In this document: positions 1-7,238 of the stretch, one piece after another
Layout of the letters: each line of letters begins with the position of its first letter
Numbering within the stretch: position 1 is the stretch's first letter
DNA from: an uncultured Bacilli bacterium
GTDB lineage: Bacteria; Bacillota_I; Bacilli_A; RF39; UBA660
Assembly: GCA_947631345.1 (NCBI GenBank)
Contig: CANRKW010000041.1
Location: forward strand, 1 to 9,056
Reading direction: 5' to 3'
DNA: 9,056 nucleotides
Program-made: the position numbers and the translations under genes
The notes under the pieces: model-generated
What the model saw: only the letters and a program-made list of their open reading frames with translations
Told to the model about the DNA's origin: nothing
The model's database searches: none

Positions 1-1352
1 CCAGCAAATGCTATCTCATCTGCTGTCATTAAGCCCACTGGATATGTTAGTTGTCCGTTTCCTCCTGAAGCAGTATTTACACTGAATTTATCTGCTACAT
101 TTTGTGTTCCTTCTATTACACTTCCATCTTTATCTACACCACATTTGAATGATGGTCTTTTATTTGTATCTAACCTTGTATATGTAGCATAGTAGAAAGA
201 TGTACTTCCTGTATTATAAGTTTCTGAACCAACTGCTCTGTCATTACAATATATTGCAGTTTTACTTACATAATCATCATATGAATTTGTTCCATCACTT
301 CCATTTAATATTTCGTTTACATACCACCAATTTAGTGTTCCTTCGTCTGTTCCATCATCATTACCCAATATTGTAGAATTATACGTGTTTAATCTGTTGC
401 TTGCTAAATCTCCACTTTCTCCATATTTTAACCCTACATACATTGGATCATTACTTAATTCATTAAATGCTCTTTGACTTATGTACGCACTTTCCGTTTC
501 TGGTGTCTCCCCATCATATAATAATCTTATACTTCCATCTTCATTTGTTCTTATTATTCTCCAGTAATAATTTGCAAAATATACCCAGTTGTTTTGTATA
601 TTTCCTGCAAAATAGTATACTGTATTTTTTGTTCCGTCTTCTATAAACCCACTTCCTATTTCTTCTTTATATACACCACTTTCTGTATCATTTTCTAAAC
701 TATAATTTTCTTCATTTCCATTACTTGGTAAAATATTATTAAAATCTGTTCTTGTTAATGTATTACTACAAGTTCTTTCCATTGCCTCATATATTGTTTC
801 TCCCTCATTTGCTTTAAATTCACATAGTTTAGGTTTTACACCTTCTGTTATATATAAGTTTCCACTAAAGTTTTTACCCATATCGTCACTTTGATCTATT
901 TCGTCTGTTTTTAAATATTTTAATTCTATTTTATATGTTTGTAATTCCTGTGTTTCTATTGGTATATTACTTGCTAATACTGTATTTTCTTCTTCTAAAC
1001 TTATTGGAAGTGGAACAAAATTCTTCATATTATAACCATTATCACTTGTTATTTTATATAATAATGTCCTACTTTCTAATTCATTTAGTAAGTTTTCTAT
1101 TATTATATTGAAGTAATATGTATCATTTGTTTTGTTTTCAACTGTAAATGTTTTTGATTCTTCCCATCCTGCTGTTAGATTTTGATTATTTATTTCTAAT
1201 TCGTCATTAAATATTATTTCTAATCTATCAGCTATATTGATTACTATATCTGACCCTCTTCCTGTTATTTTTCCAGTAAAATATGCTACACTTAATCCTA
1301 TACCTATTATTAAAATAAACACTGTTCCAACTATCATATATTTTTTATTCAT
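1..1352 (-). CDS. Membrane-anchored surface protein, 3' end cut by the window edge
   Basis: An uninterrupted reading frame runs from an ATG at 1352 to the window edge: 450 codons with no stop, so the C-terminus is missing. The start is supported by GGAAAGGAAAG at 1361-1371, 8 nt upstream. Residues 1-5 are basic and 6-25 hydrophobic (MIVGTVFILIIGIGLSVAYF), giving a signal anchor or uncleaved signal peptide with the rest outside. Residues about 45-165 alternate polar and hydrophobic (for example FTVENKTNDTYYFNI) and look like a beta-sandwich. Residues about 245-450 hold WVYFANYYWRIIR, DGSIRLLYDG, LNWWYVNEIL and GQLTYPVGLMTADEIAFAG, a pattern I associate with large secreted proteins of uncultured gut Bacillota; I cannot name the domain with certainty. 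Four Cys (near 176, 195, 368 and 410) could pair. No LPXTG motif is visible in the part present. It is probably a surface or adhesin-like protein; its function is unknown. Expression probably depends on the leader at 1377-1548. Confidence 0.8.
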   Translation of the reverse strand, partial: MNKKYMIVGTVFILIIGIGLSVAYFTGKITGRGSDIVINIADRLEIIFNDELEINNQNLTAGWEESKTFTVENKTNDTYYFNIIIENLLNELESRTLLYKITSDNGYNMKNFVPLPISLEEENTVLASNIPIETQELQTYKIELKYLKTDEIDQSDDMGKNFSGNLYITEGVKPKLCEFKANEGETIYEAMERTCSNTLTRTDFNNILPSNGNEENYSLENDTESGVYKEEIGSGFIEDGTKNTVYYFAGNIQNNWVYFANYYWRIIRTNEDGSIRLLYDGETPETESAYISQRAFNELSNDPMYVGLKYGESGDLASNRLNTYNSTILGNDDGTDEGTLNWWYVNEILNGSDGTNSYDDYVSKTAIYCNDRAVGSETYNTGSTSFYYATYTRLDTNKRPSFKCGVDKDGSVIEGTQNVADKFSVNTASGGNGQLTYPVGLMTADEIAFA

Positions 1353-1376
1353 AAACTTTTCTTTCCTTTCCAACAT

Positions 1377-1402
1377 AAAAAAATACACATAAAAATTATG
1401 TG
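1377..1402 (-). terminator. Terminator-like hairpin (putative attenuator) before the surface-protein gene
   Basis: On the minus strand a perfect 7-bp stem (CACATAA / TTATGTG, 1386-1392 and 1396-1402, 3-nt loop) is followed by TATTTTTTT (1385-1377). The U-run ends about 6 nt before the Shine-Dalgarno sequence of the surface-protein gene, and no promoter fits between hairpin and start codon. Transcripts from the promoter at 1520-1548 must therefore pass it, which is the layout of an attenuator. It could also end read-through from the ATPase gene upstream. The stem has only two G-C pairs, so it may be weak. Confidence 0.55.
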
Positions 1403-1413
1403 CACAGCAAAAA

Positions 1414-1488
1414 ATATGAAGTTTTATTAGCCTCTAAATTACCCCCCCGGTGCAAAATATTGTACAAATTTTTCAGTTAACTTCATAT
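1414..1488 (-). repeat. 10-bp inverted repeat enclosing the 15-codon leader ORF
   Basis: ATATGAAGTT (1414-1423) and its exact reverse complement AACTTCATAT (1479-1488) are separated by 55 nt. In the minus-strand RNA the upstream arm contains the start codon of the 15-codon ORF, so pairing would hide its initiation site. The downstream arm runs into a U-tract (1413-1409), giving a second, weaker terminator-like fold just before the hairpin at 1386-1402. A ribosome on the short ORF would break this stem. The repeat is seen directly; its role is inferred. Confidence 0.5.
1439..1486 (-). CDS. 15-aa leader peptide MKLTEKFVQYFAPGG
   Basis: A 15-codon ORF runs from ATG (1486-1484) to TAA (1441-1439). 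It lies directly downstream of a strong promoter (1520-1548) and is preceded by AAGGAGAGAG with about 10 nt to the ATG, so it has both transcription and translation signals. The peptide MKLTEKFVQYFAPGG ends in Pro-Gly-Gly. The two Gly codons and the end of the Pro codon form a run of seven G on the minus strand (1448-1442), striking in DNA this AT-rich. It has no signal peptide. I do not recognise the peptide. Its position before a terminator hairpin and the surface-protein gene suggests a regulatory leader peptide, possibly one that stalls ribosomes at its proline-glycine end; a small functional peptide is the alternative. Confidence 0.5.
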   Translation of the reverse strand: MKLTEKFVQYFAPGG

Positions 1489-1519
1489 CTATCTCTCTCC
1501 TTTTATTTTTTATATTTTC

Positions 1520-1548
1520 ATTTTATATCTTATGACTTTTCAAGTCAA
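1520..1548 (-). promoter_or_regulatory. Sigma-A-type promoter for the leader ORF and surface protein
   Basis: On the minus strand TTGACT (1548-1543) is followed after exactly 17 nt by TAAAAT (1525-1520), close to the TTGACA-17-TATAAT consensus. Transcription would start near 1513, about 27 nt before the leader ATG. It sits only 25 bp after the stop codon of the upstream ATPase gene. Confidence 0.75.
1533..1547. promoter_or_regulatory. Palindrome TGACTT-n3-AAGTCA over the -35 box, candidate operator
   Basis: TGACTTTTCAAGTCA is a perfect 6-bp inverted repeat with a 3-bp centre. It covers nearly the whole -35 box and the adjacent spacer of the promoter at 1520-1548. A symmetric protein binding there would block RNA polymerase. 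No regulator gene adjoins it and the site is not one I can assign to a family. Chance occurrence is possible in AT-rich DNA, but the arms contain G and C. Confidence 0.35.
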
Positions 1549-1572
1549 TTGCTTTTTTAATTTTTCATATTA

Positions 1573-3198
1573 TTATTTTACTACAACTTTCTTTTTATAA
1601 AAAACTATGATCATTTCTTTTTTATCTTTTACTTTATCTAATTCTAATTCTTCTATATATTTATTTTTCTTTATTTGTTTCTTTGCTTCTATAATTTTTT
1701 CTTTTATTTCACTTTCTTTTTTAGCAACTTTTAACTCTACAATTATTCCTCTTTCTCTTTCTTTGTCTTCTATAATTATATCACTTCTTCCAGTTCCACT
1801 TTCTCTATTTGACTTTATTATATAATCACTATTTAAAGTTGTTAATACGCCTAATAAAAAGTTTTGATAACTCATTTCATTTACTAAATCAAAATAACTT
1901 GAACTTTCTAATAACTTATTTAAGTATATCTCTACTTCTTCTGTTTCTTTATTTAATATATTTTCTATAAAAGCCACATTTAATTTTTTATTTAAAGTTT
2001 TCTTCAATATTGCTCTTTGCATTATTTTAGATAACGCTTCTTTTACTTCATTATTTGGTATTCTAAAATATTTTATGTTGTCTTCTTCTTTATCATAAGT
2101 TAAATAACCACTTGCATATAATAGATTTAATACTTTTTCTATATCGTCATATTCATTAAAATCATTATATGTTAATTTCTCATCATAATCAAAACTTGTA
2201 TTTTTCCCTTCTAGTAATTCGAAAATTATTCTTTTATCTTCTTCATTCATTTTACTTACTACATCTTGTATAAGTTCACCACCTGATGTATTTACCCAAT
2301 ATGGAAGTAATTGGCCAGATTCTGCATAATTAAGTATGCTCCACGGATTATATATTGAAGTATCACTAAATTTATACCCATCATAGTATTCATTTACTTC
2401 ACTAGTTAGCTCTAAATTATAATATTCTAATAATTCTTTTGTTTCACTTTCAGTAAAGCCAAATGTTTCTGTATATTTATCATCTAACATTGTATATACT
2501 TTTACATTATTTAAATCACTAAATAGGCTTTCTTTACTTACTCTAAGTACCCCAGTAAATACAACTAATTTAATTTTATTGTTATCTTTTAATGTACTTA
2601 TAAATCCTCTTATTAAATTTATTACTTTTTTGTAATAACCATTTAAATACCCTTCTTGTATTGGTACATCATATTCGTCTATTAATATTACTACTTGACT
2701 CTTATAATATCTTTCTAACCAATTTATTAAATCTTTTAAACTTGTTTCATAATCATCTTGTGTTCCAGTTGCATTTATTATTTTATCAAATCTTACTTTT
2801 TCAAAATCTTTTAATGTTTTATATATATAATCTTTACTACTATATAAATCTTGAATTAATTTTACAAAGTCATTATAAAAACTTTTATAATTATCTTTTT
2901 TTAAACCTTTAAAGTTTAAATTAATTACTGGGTATTTTCCCATTTCTTTAAAGTATTCACTTTTTTCTATATATAAACCTTTAAATAGTTTTTTATTTTC
3001 TTTATTATTTTCTACATTAAAGAAATAATCTAATGTAGAAATAAGTGAAGACTTACCAAATCTTCTAGGTCTAGGAAATAATACTACATAAGCTTTTCTT
3101 TCTAATAATTCTTCTATAGTTTTTGTTTTATCTACATAATAGTAATCTTTTGTTATTATTTCTTTAAAATCAGTGTTTCCTATTGGTAATTGTTTCAT
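1573..3198 (-). CDS. AAA-ATPase-like protein with C-terminal PD-(D/E)XK nuclease domain
   Basis: A 541-residue protein of the widespread pairing of an AAA-ATPase-like domain (PF09820) with a PD-(D/E)XK domain (PF08011). The N-terminus MKQLPIGNTDF followed by YYYVDKT is typical. The P-loop is FPRPRRFGKSS (41-51, Lys49), Walker B is VVILIDEYD (169-177), and the family signature YYDGYKF lies near 271-277. The nuclease-like core is GRSDIII (Asp473) plus VELK (Glu488, Lys490). A longer frame begins at 3237, but I chose the ATG at 3198: it has AAAGGAG 9 nt upstream, and the extended -10 box at 3228-3236 would start transcription downstream of the longer start. The gene stands alone between two other promoters. 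The cellular role of this family is not established; copies are often numerous per genome and a link to DNA metabolism, mobile elements or defence is only inference. Confidence 0.9.
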   Translation of the reverse strand: MKQLPIGNTDFKEIITKDYYYVDKTKTIEELLERKAYVVLFPRPRRFGKSSLISTLDYFFNVENNKENKKLFKGLYIEKSEYFKEMGKYPVINLNFKGLKKDNYKSFYNDFVKLIQDLYSSKDYIYKTLKDFEKVRFDKIINATGTQDDYETSLKDLINWLERYYKSQVVILIDEYDVPIQEGYLNGYYKKVINLIRGFISTLKDNNKIKLVVFTGVLRVSKESLFSDLNNVKVYTMLDDKYTETFGFTESETKELLEYYNLELTSEVNEYYDGYKFSDTSIYNPWSILNYAESGQLLPYWVNTSGGELIQDVVSKMNEEDKRIIFELLEGKNTSFDYDEKLTYNDFNEYDDIEKVLNLLYASGYLTYDKEEDNIKYFRIPNNEVKEALSKIMQRAILKKTLNKKLNVAFIENILNKETEEVEIYLNKLLESSSYFDLVNEMSYQNFLLGVLTTLNSDYIIKSNRESGTGRSDIIIEDKERERGIIVELKVAKKESEIKEKIIEAKKQIKKNKYIEELELDKVKDKKEMIIVFYKKKVVVK

Positions 3199-3227
3199 AA
3201 GGCATTTCTCCTTTCTTTTATAAGTAT

Positions 3228-3236
3228 ATTTTACCA
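3228..3236 (-). promoter_or_regulatory. Extended -10 promoter of the AAA-ATPase gene
   Basis: The minus strand reads TGGTAAAAT, a TGn-extended -10 box, about 30 bp before the start codon at 3198. No good -35 hexamer is seen at 16-18 bp, consistent with an extended -10 promoter. The predicted RNA start near 3221 leaves a short leader with the AAAGGAG ribosome binding site. Confidence 0.5.
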
Positions 3237-3282
3237 AATTTCTAATAATTAATCACTATTTATTTTTATGCAAACAATTTAT

Positions 3283-3311
3283 TTTTATATTTATTGTATA
3301 TTTTTTATAAT
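3283..3311 (+). promoter_or_regulatory. Possible clpP promoter
   Basis: TATAAT at 3306-3311 is a consensus -10 box, 33 bp before the clpP ATG. The hexamer 17 bp upstream (TTTATA, 3283-3288) is a poor -35 box. The region is so AT-rich that chance matches are expected. I see no CtsR-type direct heptad repeat in the 3199-3343 intergenic region. Confidence 0.3.
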
Positions 3312-3343
3312 TTTTAATAAATATATATATAGGTGATATAATT

Positions 3344-3910
3344 ATGATTATACCTTCTATAATAGAAAAGGAAAATGGAATAGAGAAATGTTATGATTTA
3401 TATAGTAGGCTAATTAAAGATAGGATAATTTTTTTAAGTGGCGAGATTAATGATGAAAAAGCCAACATTGTAGTTGGCGAATTATTATATTTGAATAGTC
3501 AAAGTAAAGATGACATTTATCTTTATATTAATAGTCCAGGAGGAAGTGTAACAGCTGGAATGGCTATTTATGATACAATGAATTTTATTGAGTCAAATGT
3601 TTCAACGATTTGTATAGGTATGTGTGCTTCAATGGCTGCCTTCTTGCTTTCAAGTGGGGAAAAAGGCAAAAGAATTGCTTTAAAAAATAGCGAAATTATG
3701 ATTCATGAACCTCTAGGAGGAGTAGAAGGTCAAGCAACAGAAATTAAAATAGTTGCAGAAAGAATCTTAAAATTAAGAGAAAAACTAAATAAAATATTAG
3801 CAAAAAATACTAATCAAAGTTTAAGCAAAATAAACAAAGACACGAATAGAGACCATTTTTTAGATGCATATGAAGCCCTAGATTATGGCCTTATTGACAA
3901 AGTTTTATAG
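3344..3910 (+). CDS. clpP: ATP-dependent Clp protease proteolytic subunit ClpP
   Basis: A 188-residue serine peptidase (S14 family) that forms the barrel-shaped proteolytic core working with Clp AAA+ unfoldases (ClpX, ClpC) in the cytoplasm. The catalytic triad is complete: Ser96 in GMCASMAAF, His121 in IMIHEPLGG, and Asp170 in DTNRDHFLD. The oxyanion-region motif [18 protein letters not shown] (62-79) and RIIFLSGEI (27-35) are typical, and length is close to the usual 190-200. The start is fixed by AGGTGAT (3331-3337), 6 nt before the ATG. The common MIHQP is MIHEP here, and the nucleophile motif has Cys94 where Ala is usual; both flank the active site but spare the triad. It could be the main ClpP or a second paralogue; the window does not tell. 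It is transcribed towards the whiA operon and its stop overlaps the last gene there. In Bacillus clpP also lies near whiA. Confidence 0.95.
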   Translation: MIIPSIIEKENGIEKCYDLYSRLIKDRIIFLSGEINDEKANIVVGELLYLNSQSKDDIYLYINSPGGSVTAGMAIYDTMNFIESNVSTICIGMCASMAAFLLSSGEKGKRIALKNSEIMIHEPLGGVEGQATEIKIVAERILKLREKLNKILAKNTNQSLSKINKDTNRDHFLDAYEALDYGLIDKVL

Positions 3911-3922
3911 ATTAACTTTATC
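3896..3922. repeat. Hairpin spanning the convergent clpP and small-membrane-protein stop codons
   Basis: GACAAAGTT (3896-3904) and AACTTTATC (3914-3922) form a 9-bp stem with one non-Watson-Crick position: G-U in minus-strand RNA, C-A mismatch in plus-strand RNA. The 9-nt loop TTATAGATT contains the stop codons of both convergent genes. Neither side carries a clear U-run, so it is not a classical intrinsic terminator, but no other terminator is seen for either gene and it may act as a transcript end or stabiliser. Confidence 0.35.
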
Positions 3923-4222
3923 ATATAATTTATACATATATTGAACACTATTTTCTAGAAAAAAGTAATGTCTTATATAAAATAGTAAAAATATTATACC
4001 TATTCCAAATATAATTAAGAATAAATAAGATATTACCCCTAGTACTAAAAAGATAAAAGTAAATAAAGCATAAAATAATGTAACAATTAAATGTATTAAT
4101 CTTTCATGTTCAAAAAATATTATTTTATTATTTAATATTTCTTTTTCTTTTGTAGTAAATTTATGATTTTCATTTATTAGTTTTTCTATTTCTTTTATAT
4201 AATCTTTAATATATTTTCTCAC
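3905..4222 (-). CDS. Small two-helix membrane protein, last gene of the division operon
   Basis: A 105-residue protein of unknown function. Residues 1-40 are charged and probably helical and cytoplasmic ([18 protein letters not shown], then [13 protein letters not shown]). Residues about 42-84 are almost purely hydrophobic and hold two closely spaced membrane helices (about 43-62 and 64-84); the tail carries Lys and Asp. It starts with GTG at 4222, supported by GAGG 7 nt upstream inside the end of whiA; only 2 nt separate it from the whiA stop, so translation is probably coupled. Its last 6 bp overlap the clpP stop on the other strand. It has no recognisable motif. Position alone hints at an envelope role. 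Confidence 0.75.
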   Translation of the reverse strand: MRKYIKDYIKEIEKLINENHKFTTKEKEILNNKIIFFEHERLIHLIVTLFYALFTFIFLVLGVISYLFLIIFGIGIIFLLFYIRHYFFLENSVQYMYKLYDKVNL

Positions 4223-4224
4223 TT

Positions 4225-5148
4225 TTATTCCTCTTTTTTTATCATTTCTTTTATTTTTCTAAATCTATGATTTATTCCACTTTTAGTTATTTTATGTCCA
4301 GTTTCTATACTTATTATATCAGCAAGTTCTCCCATAGAACTTTCAGGATATTTTTCTTTATATATGCATATTTCTTTTATTTTATCTTCAAGTAAATCAA
4401 AATCTTTTATTTCTTTTAATTTCTTAATATTTTCTAATTGTTCATTAGAAGAAAAGACTATTTTATCTATATTTGCTTGTTCACAATTATTAAGTCTATT
4501 AGTCATATTTTTATGATCTCTATATATTCTTATATCTTCATAGTAAAATAGGTTATTATATGCATTTAATAATTTAATAAAATCACTTATTTTTTCTGAT
4601 TCTTTTAGATATACCATATAATTTTTTTCTCTTTTTAATACTTTACTATTTAATTTTAATTCATTTAATAGATTATTTATATAGTTAGCAGTTTTTTTAT
4701 TATCTATTATAAATTCTAAATGATATCTACTAGTTTTAGGATCATTTACACTTCCACATATTAAGAAAGCTCCTCTTAAATATGCTTTCTTTTCTTCATC
4801 ATTATCGCATATGTAATTAAAAGGAACGTATATTCTTTTATTTGATTCATTTACTACACCGAGAATTTTAGATATATTGTAGTCTTTATCTATTATACTT
4901 ATATTCATAACTATATTGTTATTTAGTCTATTTATTGTTTCTTTTTCTACTTTAACATCTACATTTAAGTTATTTTTGAATAATTTGTATATTCTTCTAG
5001 ATACACCCAAGTTTTCAGTGTATATTTTTATTATGTTTTTGTTTATTTCTCCACTTATATTAACTATAGCAGATAATTCAGCAATTACTTCTGATTCAGG
5101 ATATTCTAAATTAATTATTTCGTTTTTTATATTTGTTGTAAAAGACAT
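4225..5148 (-). CDS. whiA: DNA-binding protein WhiA
   Basis: A 307-residue WhiA homologue of full length (family about 300-320). WhiA combines a homing-endonuclease-like fold that has lost nuclease activity with a C-terminal helix-turn-helix. It is a sporulation/division regulator in Streptomyces and affects division and chromosome segregation in Bacillus. The N-terminal domain spans about 1-85; the LAGLIDADG-like core has the family signature KAYLRGAFLICGSVNDP (121-137) followed by YHLEF (142-146). The segment RDHKNMTNRLNNCEQANIDK (210-229) is highly characteristic. The C-terminal HTH is at about 255-305 (MGELADIIS, then ITKSGINHRFRKI). The ATG at 5148 has AGGT 6 nt upstream, overlapping the stop of the M23 gene (6-nt gap), so the two are co-translated. 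Here whiA follows ftsEX and a wall hydrolase instead of the yvcJ-yvcK pair seen in Bacillus. Confidence 0.95.
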   Translation of the reverse strand: MSFTTNIKNEIINLEYPESEVIAELSAIVNISGEINKNIIKIYTENLGVSRRIYKLFKNNLNVDVKVEKETINRLNNNIVMNISIIDKDYNISKILGVVNESNKRIYVPFNYICDNDEEKKAYLRGAFLICGSVNDPKTSRYHLEFIIDNKKTANYINNLLNELKLNSKVLKREKNYMVYLKESEKISDFIKLLNAYNNLFYYEDIRIYRDHKNMTNRLNNCEQANIDKIVFSSNEQLENIKKLKEIKDFDLLEDKIKEICIYKEKYPESSMGELADIISIETGHKITKSGINHRFRKIKEMIKKEE

Positions 5149-5154
5149 ATTAAC

Positions 5155-6339
5155 CTACCATGTTCTAGAATACCACCAAGAGTCTGGGAAGTAAATCATA
5201 CTTGCGGGATCTAATAAAGCACTCCAGTGGTCTAATGTATGGCCATATGCAAGTGTAAGGTGTAAGTGAGCCCCAAAAGCACATCCATCGTATCCACCAT
5301 GTTCAACACTTGTAGACCATCCTCCCATATAACCAATTACTGTATCAGTTGTTACAATATCTCCTTCTTGTATGTTTTCATTAAAGCTTAATAAGTGCAT
5401 ATAAAGTGAAGTATAACTGTTACCATTTATATTATGATATATGTACATTTGATTTCCGCCACAAGAACTATAATAAACTTTACTTGCTACAACACCAGTT
5501 GCAACAGGATAAATAGGTGTTCCTTCAGCTGGAGAATATGTACCTAAATCAATACCACTATGCATACCATATAAAGGTGCAGTTCTAAAACCAAAGACAT
5601 CAGTAACAACACCAACCGCAAAAGGTCTTATAAAACCAGTAGCCATAGGAATACCCATACATACAGTAATTTCATCACTTCTTGAATAACAATTTTTATC
5701 GTGCATCATATTTATATGACTTTGTAATTCTTCAATTTTATTATCTATACTTAAAGCATCTACATATATTTCATCTAATCTACTACCTACTTGTTTTCTC
5801 TTTTCTCTTAATTCTTCTTGTAATCTTTCTTGTTCTTTTATATTATTAGCATTTTCTATTTTTAGATTTTCTAAATCTTTTATTAGATTATTCATTATTT
5901 TTATTTGTTCTTTATTATATTTACTTATTTGTTCTACTATAGATACTCTATGTATAAAATCAGTAAAACTTTTAGCTTCAAATATATACTCTAAATATGC
6001 TTTTTCTCCATTAGATAATTGTAAAAACACTAATATATTATCTGTTTCTTCTTTTTTATCTTCTATTTGTATTCCTAAATCCTCAATTTTTTTCCCAGCT
6101 TCAATTATTTCTGTATTTAATGATTGCACTTTATTTTCAGAAGTAACTATATCTTCTGCTAATTGATTAAACTCTTTTTCTGTAAGTTCTTTTTCATTTT
6201 CTTGATTTTTCTTATCTTCTAAAGCTTGTTCTAAAGCATCTTCCAAATCTCCTAAAGTTCTATATGAAAATATATCATCTGCTTTTAAAACAGGCACGAA
6301 AGAAAGTAAAAGAATTAATAATACGATTATTTTTTTCAT
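5155..6339 (-). CDS. Secreted coiled-coil M23 peptidoglycan endopeptidase, likely FtsEX effector
   Basis: A 394-residue secreted wall hydrolase of EnvC/PcsB/CwlO-like design. A signal peptide (1-20, MKKIIVLLILLLSFVPVLKA) is followed by a long helical coiled coil (about 30-215) interrupted by EYIFEAKSFTDFIHRVSIVEQI (117-138), which resembles the hinge region of PcsB/CwlO-type proteins. The M23 (LytM) domain covers about 240-385 and keeps all expected residues: zinc ligands His260 and Asp264 (HSGID) and His360, and catalytic His315 (YMHL) and His358 (AHLH). It should therefore be an active endopeptidase, unlike EnvC, whose domain is degenerate. Cys217/227 and Cys293/353 could form disulfides. 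Its ATG shares one base with the ftsX stop (TAATG); AAGGAGG lies 14 nt upstream, so coupling probably helps initiation. The order ftsE-ftsX-hydrolase strongly suggests that FtsEX drives its activation at the septum. Confidence 0.92.
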   Translation of the reverse strand: MKKIIVLLILLLSFVPVLKADDIFSYRTLGDLEDALEQALEDKKNQENEKELTEKEFNQLAEDIVTSENKVQSLNTEIIEAGKKIEDLGIQIEDKKEETDNILVFLQLSNGEKAYLEYIFEAKSFTDFIHRVSIVEQISKYNKEQIKIMNNLIKDLENLKIENANNIKEQERLQEELREKRKQVGSRLDEIYVDALSIDNKIEELQSHINMMHDKNCYSRSDEITVCMGIPMATGFIRPFAVGVVTDVFGFRTAPLYGMHSGIDLGTYSPAEGTPIYPVATGVVASKVYYSSCGGNQMYIYHNINGNSYTSLYMHLLSFNENIQEGDIVTTDTVIGYMGGWSTSVEHGGYDGCAFGAHLHLTLAYGHTLDHWSALLDPASMIYFPDSWWYSRTW

Positions 6340-7238
6340 TATACTTTTAAATGCCTCCTTACTGCTAAAAAGCTTCCAATTGCGCCCACTATAACACCAA
6401 TAAGTACTAAAACAACTGATATTGTAAGTAATATTTTGTCTGGATTTATTAAAGTGATAACTTCAGTAAAGAATACACCATTTAATTTTTGATACAAAAG
6501 TACATACCCTATACAATTAAGTAATATAGGTAATACACTTCCTAAAAAGCCTAAAATAACGCCTTCAAAGAAAAATGGAAGTGTTATATATGAATTAGAA
6601 GCTCCAACTAATCTCATTATTTCTATTTGTTTTTTTCTATTAGAAATAGTAATTTTAATAGTATTACTTATTAAGAAAGAAGTTACAACAATTAGTCCAA
6701 TTACAACTACAATAGTTATTTTTTTAACTATATCGAATATTTTAACTAATTCTTCTACCATACCTTCCCCATATTTTACTGAATTAACCCCAGTTATTTC
6801 TTTAATTTCATTAGCTGTTTTTCCTATTTTTTCTGTATCTTTTACTTTAACTAAATATTCATCTAATAATGGATTATTTTCTTCATTGTATTCATTTAGT
6901 ATATTTCCTAAACCTTCAGATTCTAAAGACATTTCTTTTCTTATGTCTTCATTAGATAGAAATGTTACAGAATCTATATTAGATAGAGTATCTATTTTTA
7001 CTAAAATTGCTTCTTTGTCTTCTTCTGTTAATTCTTTATTTAGATATACTACAATAGTTACATCTTTTTCTATATCAGAAGTAAATTTATTGACGTTTTC
7101 TGATAGTATTATAGATATTCCTACTAATATAAGGGTTATTGTTATACAAGAAATAGATGCAACACTTAAAGAGAAGTTTCTAAATACACTTTTGAAACTT
7201 TCTTTTATTCCTGTAAAGAATATTCTTATCTTTTTCAT
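6339..7238 (-). CDS. ftsX: Cell division ABC transporter permease-like protein FtsX
   Basis: A 299-residue integral membrane protein with the four-helix FtsX plan. Helices lie at about 22-46, 172-192, 222-248 and 269-292, with a large extracellular loop (about 47-170) between the first two that in other bacteria binds the wall hydrolase or its adaptor. The conserved segment RKKQIEIMRLVGAS (201-214), before helix 3, marks the FtsX/MacB-type permease fold. FtsX transmits ATP-driven movement of FtsE across the membrane; it does not transport a known substrate. The ATG at 7238 overlaps the ftsE stop by 4 nt (ATGA), with GGAGG 9 nt upstream. The directly following M23 gene is the obvious partner. 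Confidence 0.95.
   Translation of the reverse strand: MKKIRIFFTGIKESFKSVFRNFSLSVASISCITITLILVGISIILSENVNKFTSDIEKDVTIVVYLNKELTEEDKEAILVKIDTLSNIDSVTFLSNEDIRKEMSLESEGLGNILNEYNEENNPLLDEYLVKVKDTEKIGKTANEIKEITGVNSVKYGEGMVEELVKIFDIVKKITIVVVIGLIVVTSFLISNTIKITISNRKKQIEIMRLVGASNSYITLPFFFEGVILGFLGSVLPILLNCIGYVLLYQKLNGVFFTEVITLINPDKILLTISVVLVLIGVIVGAIGSFLAVRRHLKV

Noticed and set aside
1454..1473. Near-palindrome around TTGTACAA
   Set aside because: It has two mismatches, lies inside the leader ORF and is AT-rich; no added evidence for a binding site.
1377..1548. Known riboswitch (c-di-GMP, preQ1, SAM, fluoride) upstream of the surface gene
   Set aside because: None of the conserved cores is present; the short ORF and hairpins explain the region better.
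1607..1825. Plus-strand open frame opposite the ATPase gene
   Set aside because: Low-complexity Phe/Ser/Leu-rich antisense translation of an AT-rich gene, with no ribosome binding site. The same holds for 2661-2912, 4916-5194, 6886-7272 and 8123-8440.
3199..3237. Longer N-terminus (13 extra residues) for the AAA-ATPase protein from an ATG at 3237
   Set aside because: That ATG overlaps the extended -10 box, lacks a ribosome binding site, and family members begin near the MKQLPIG motif.
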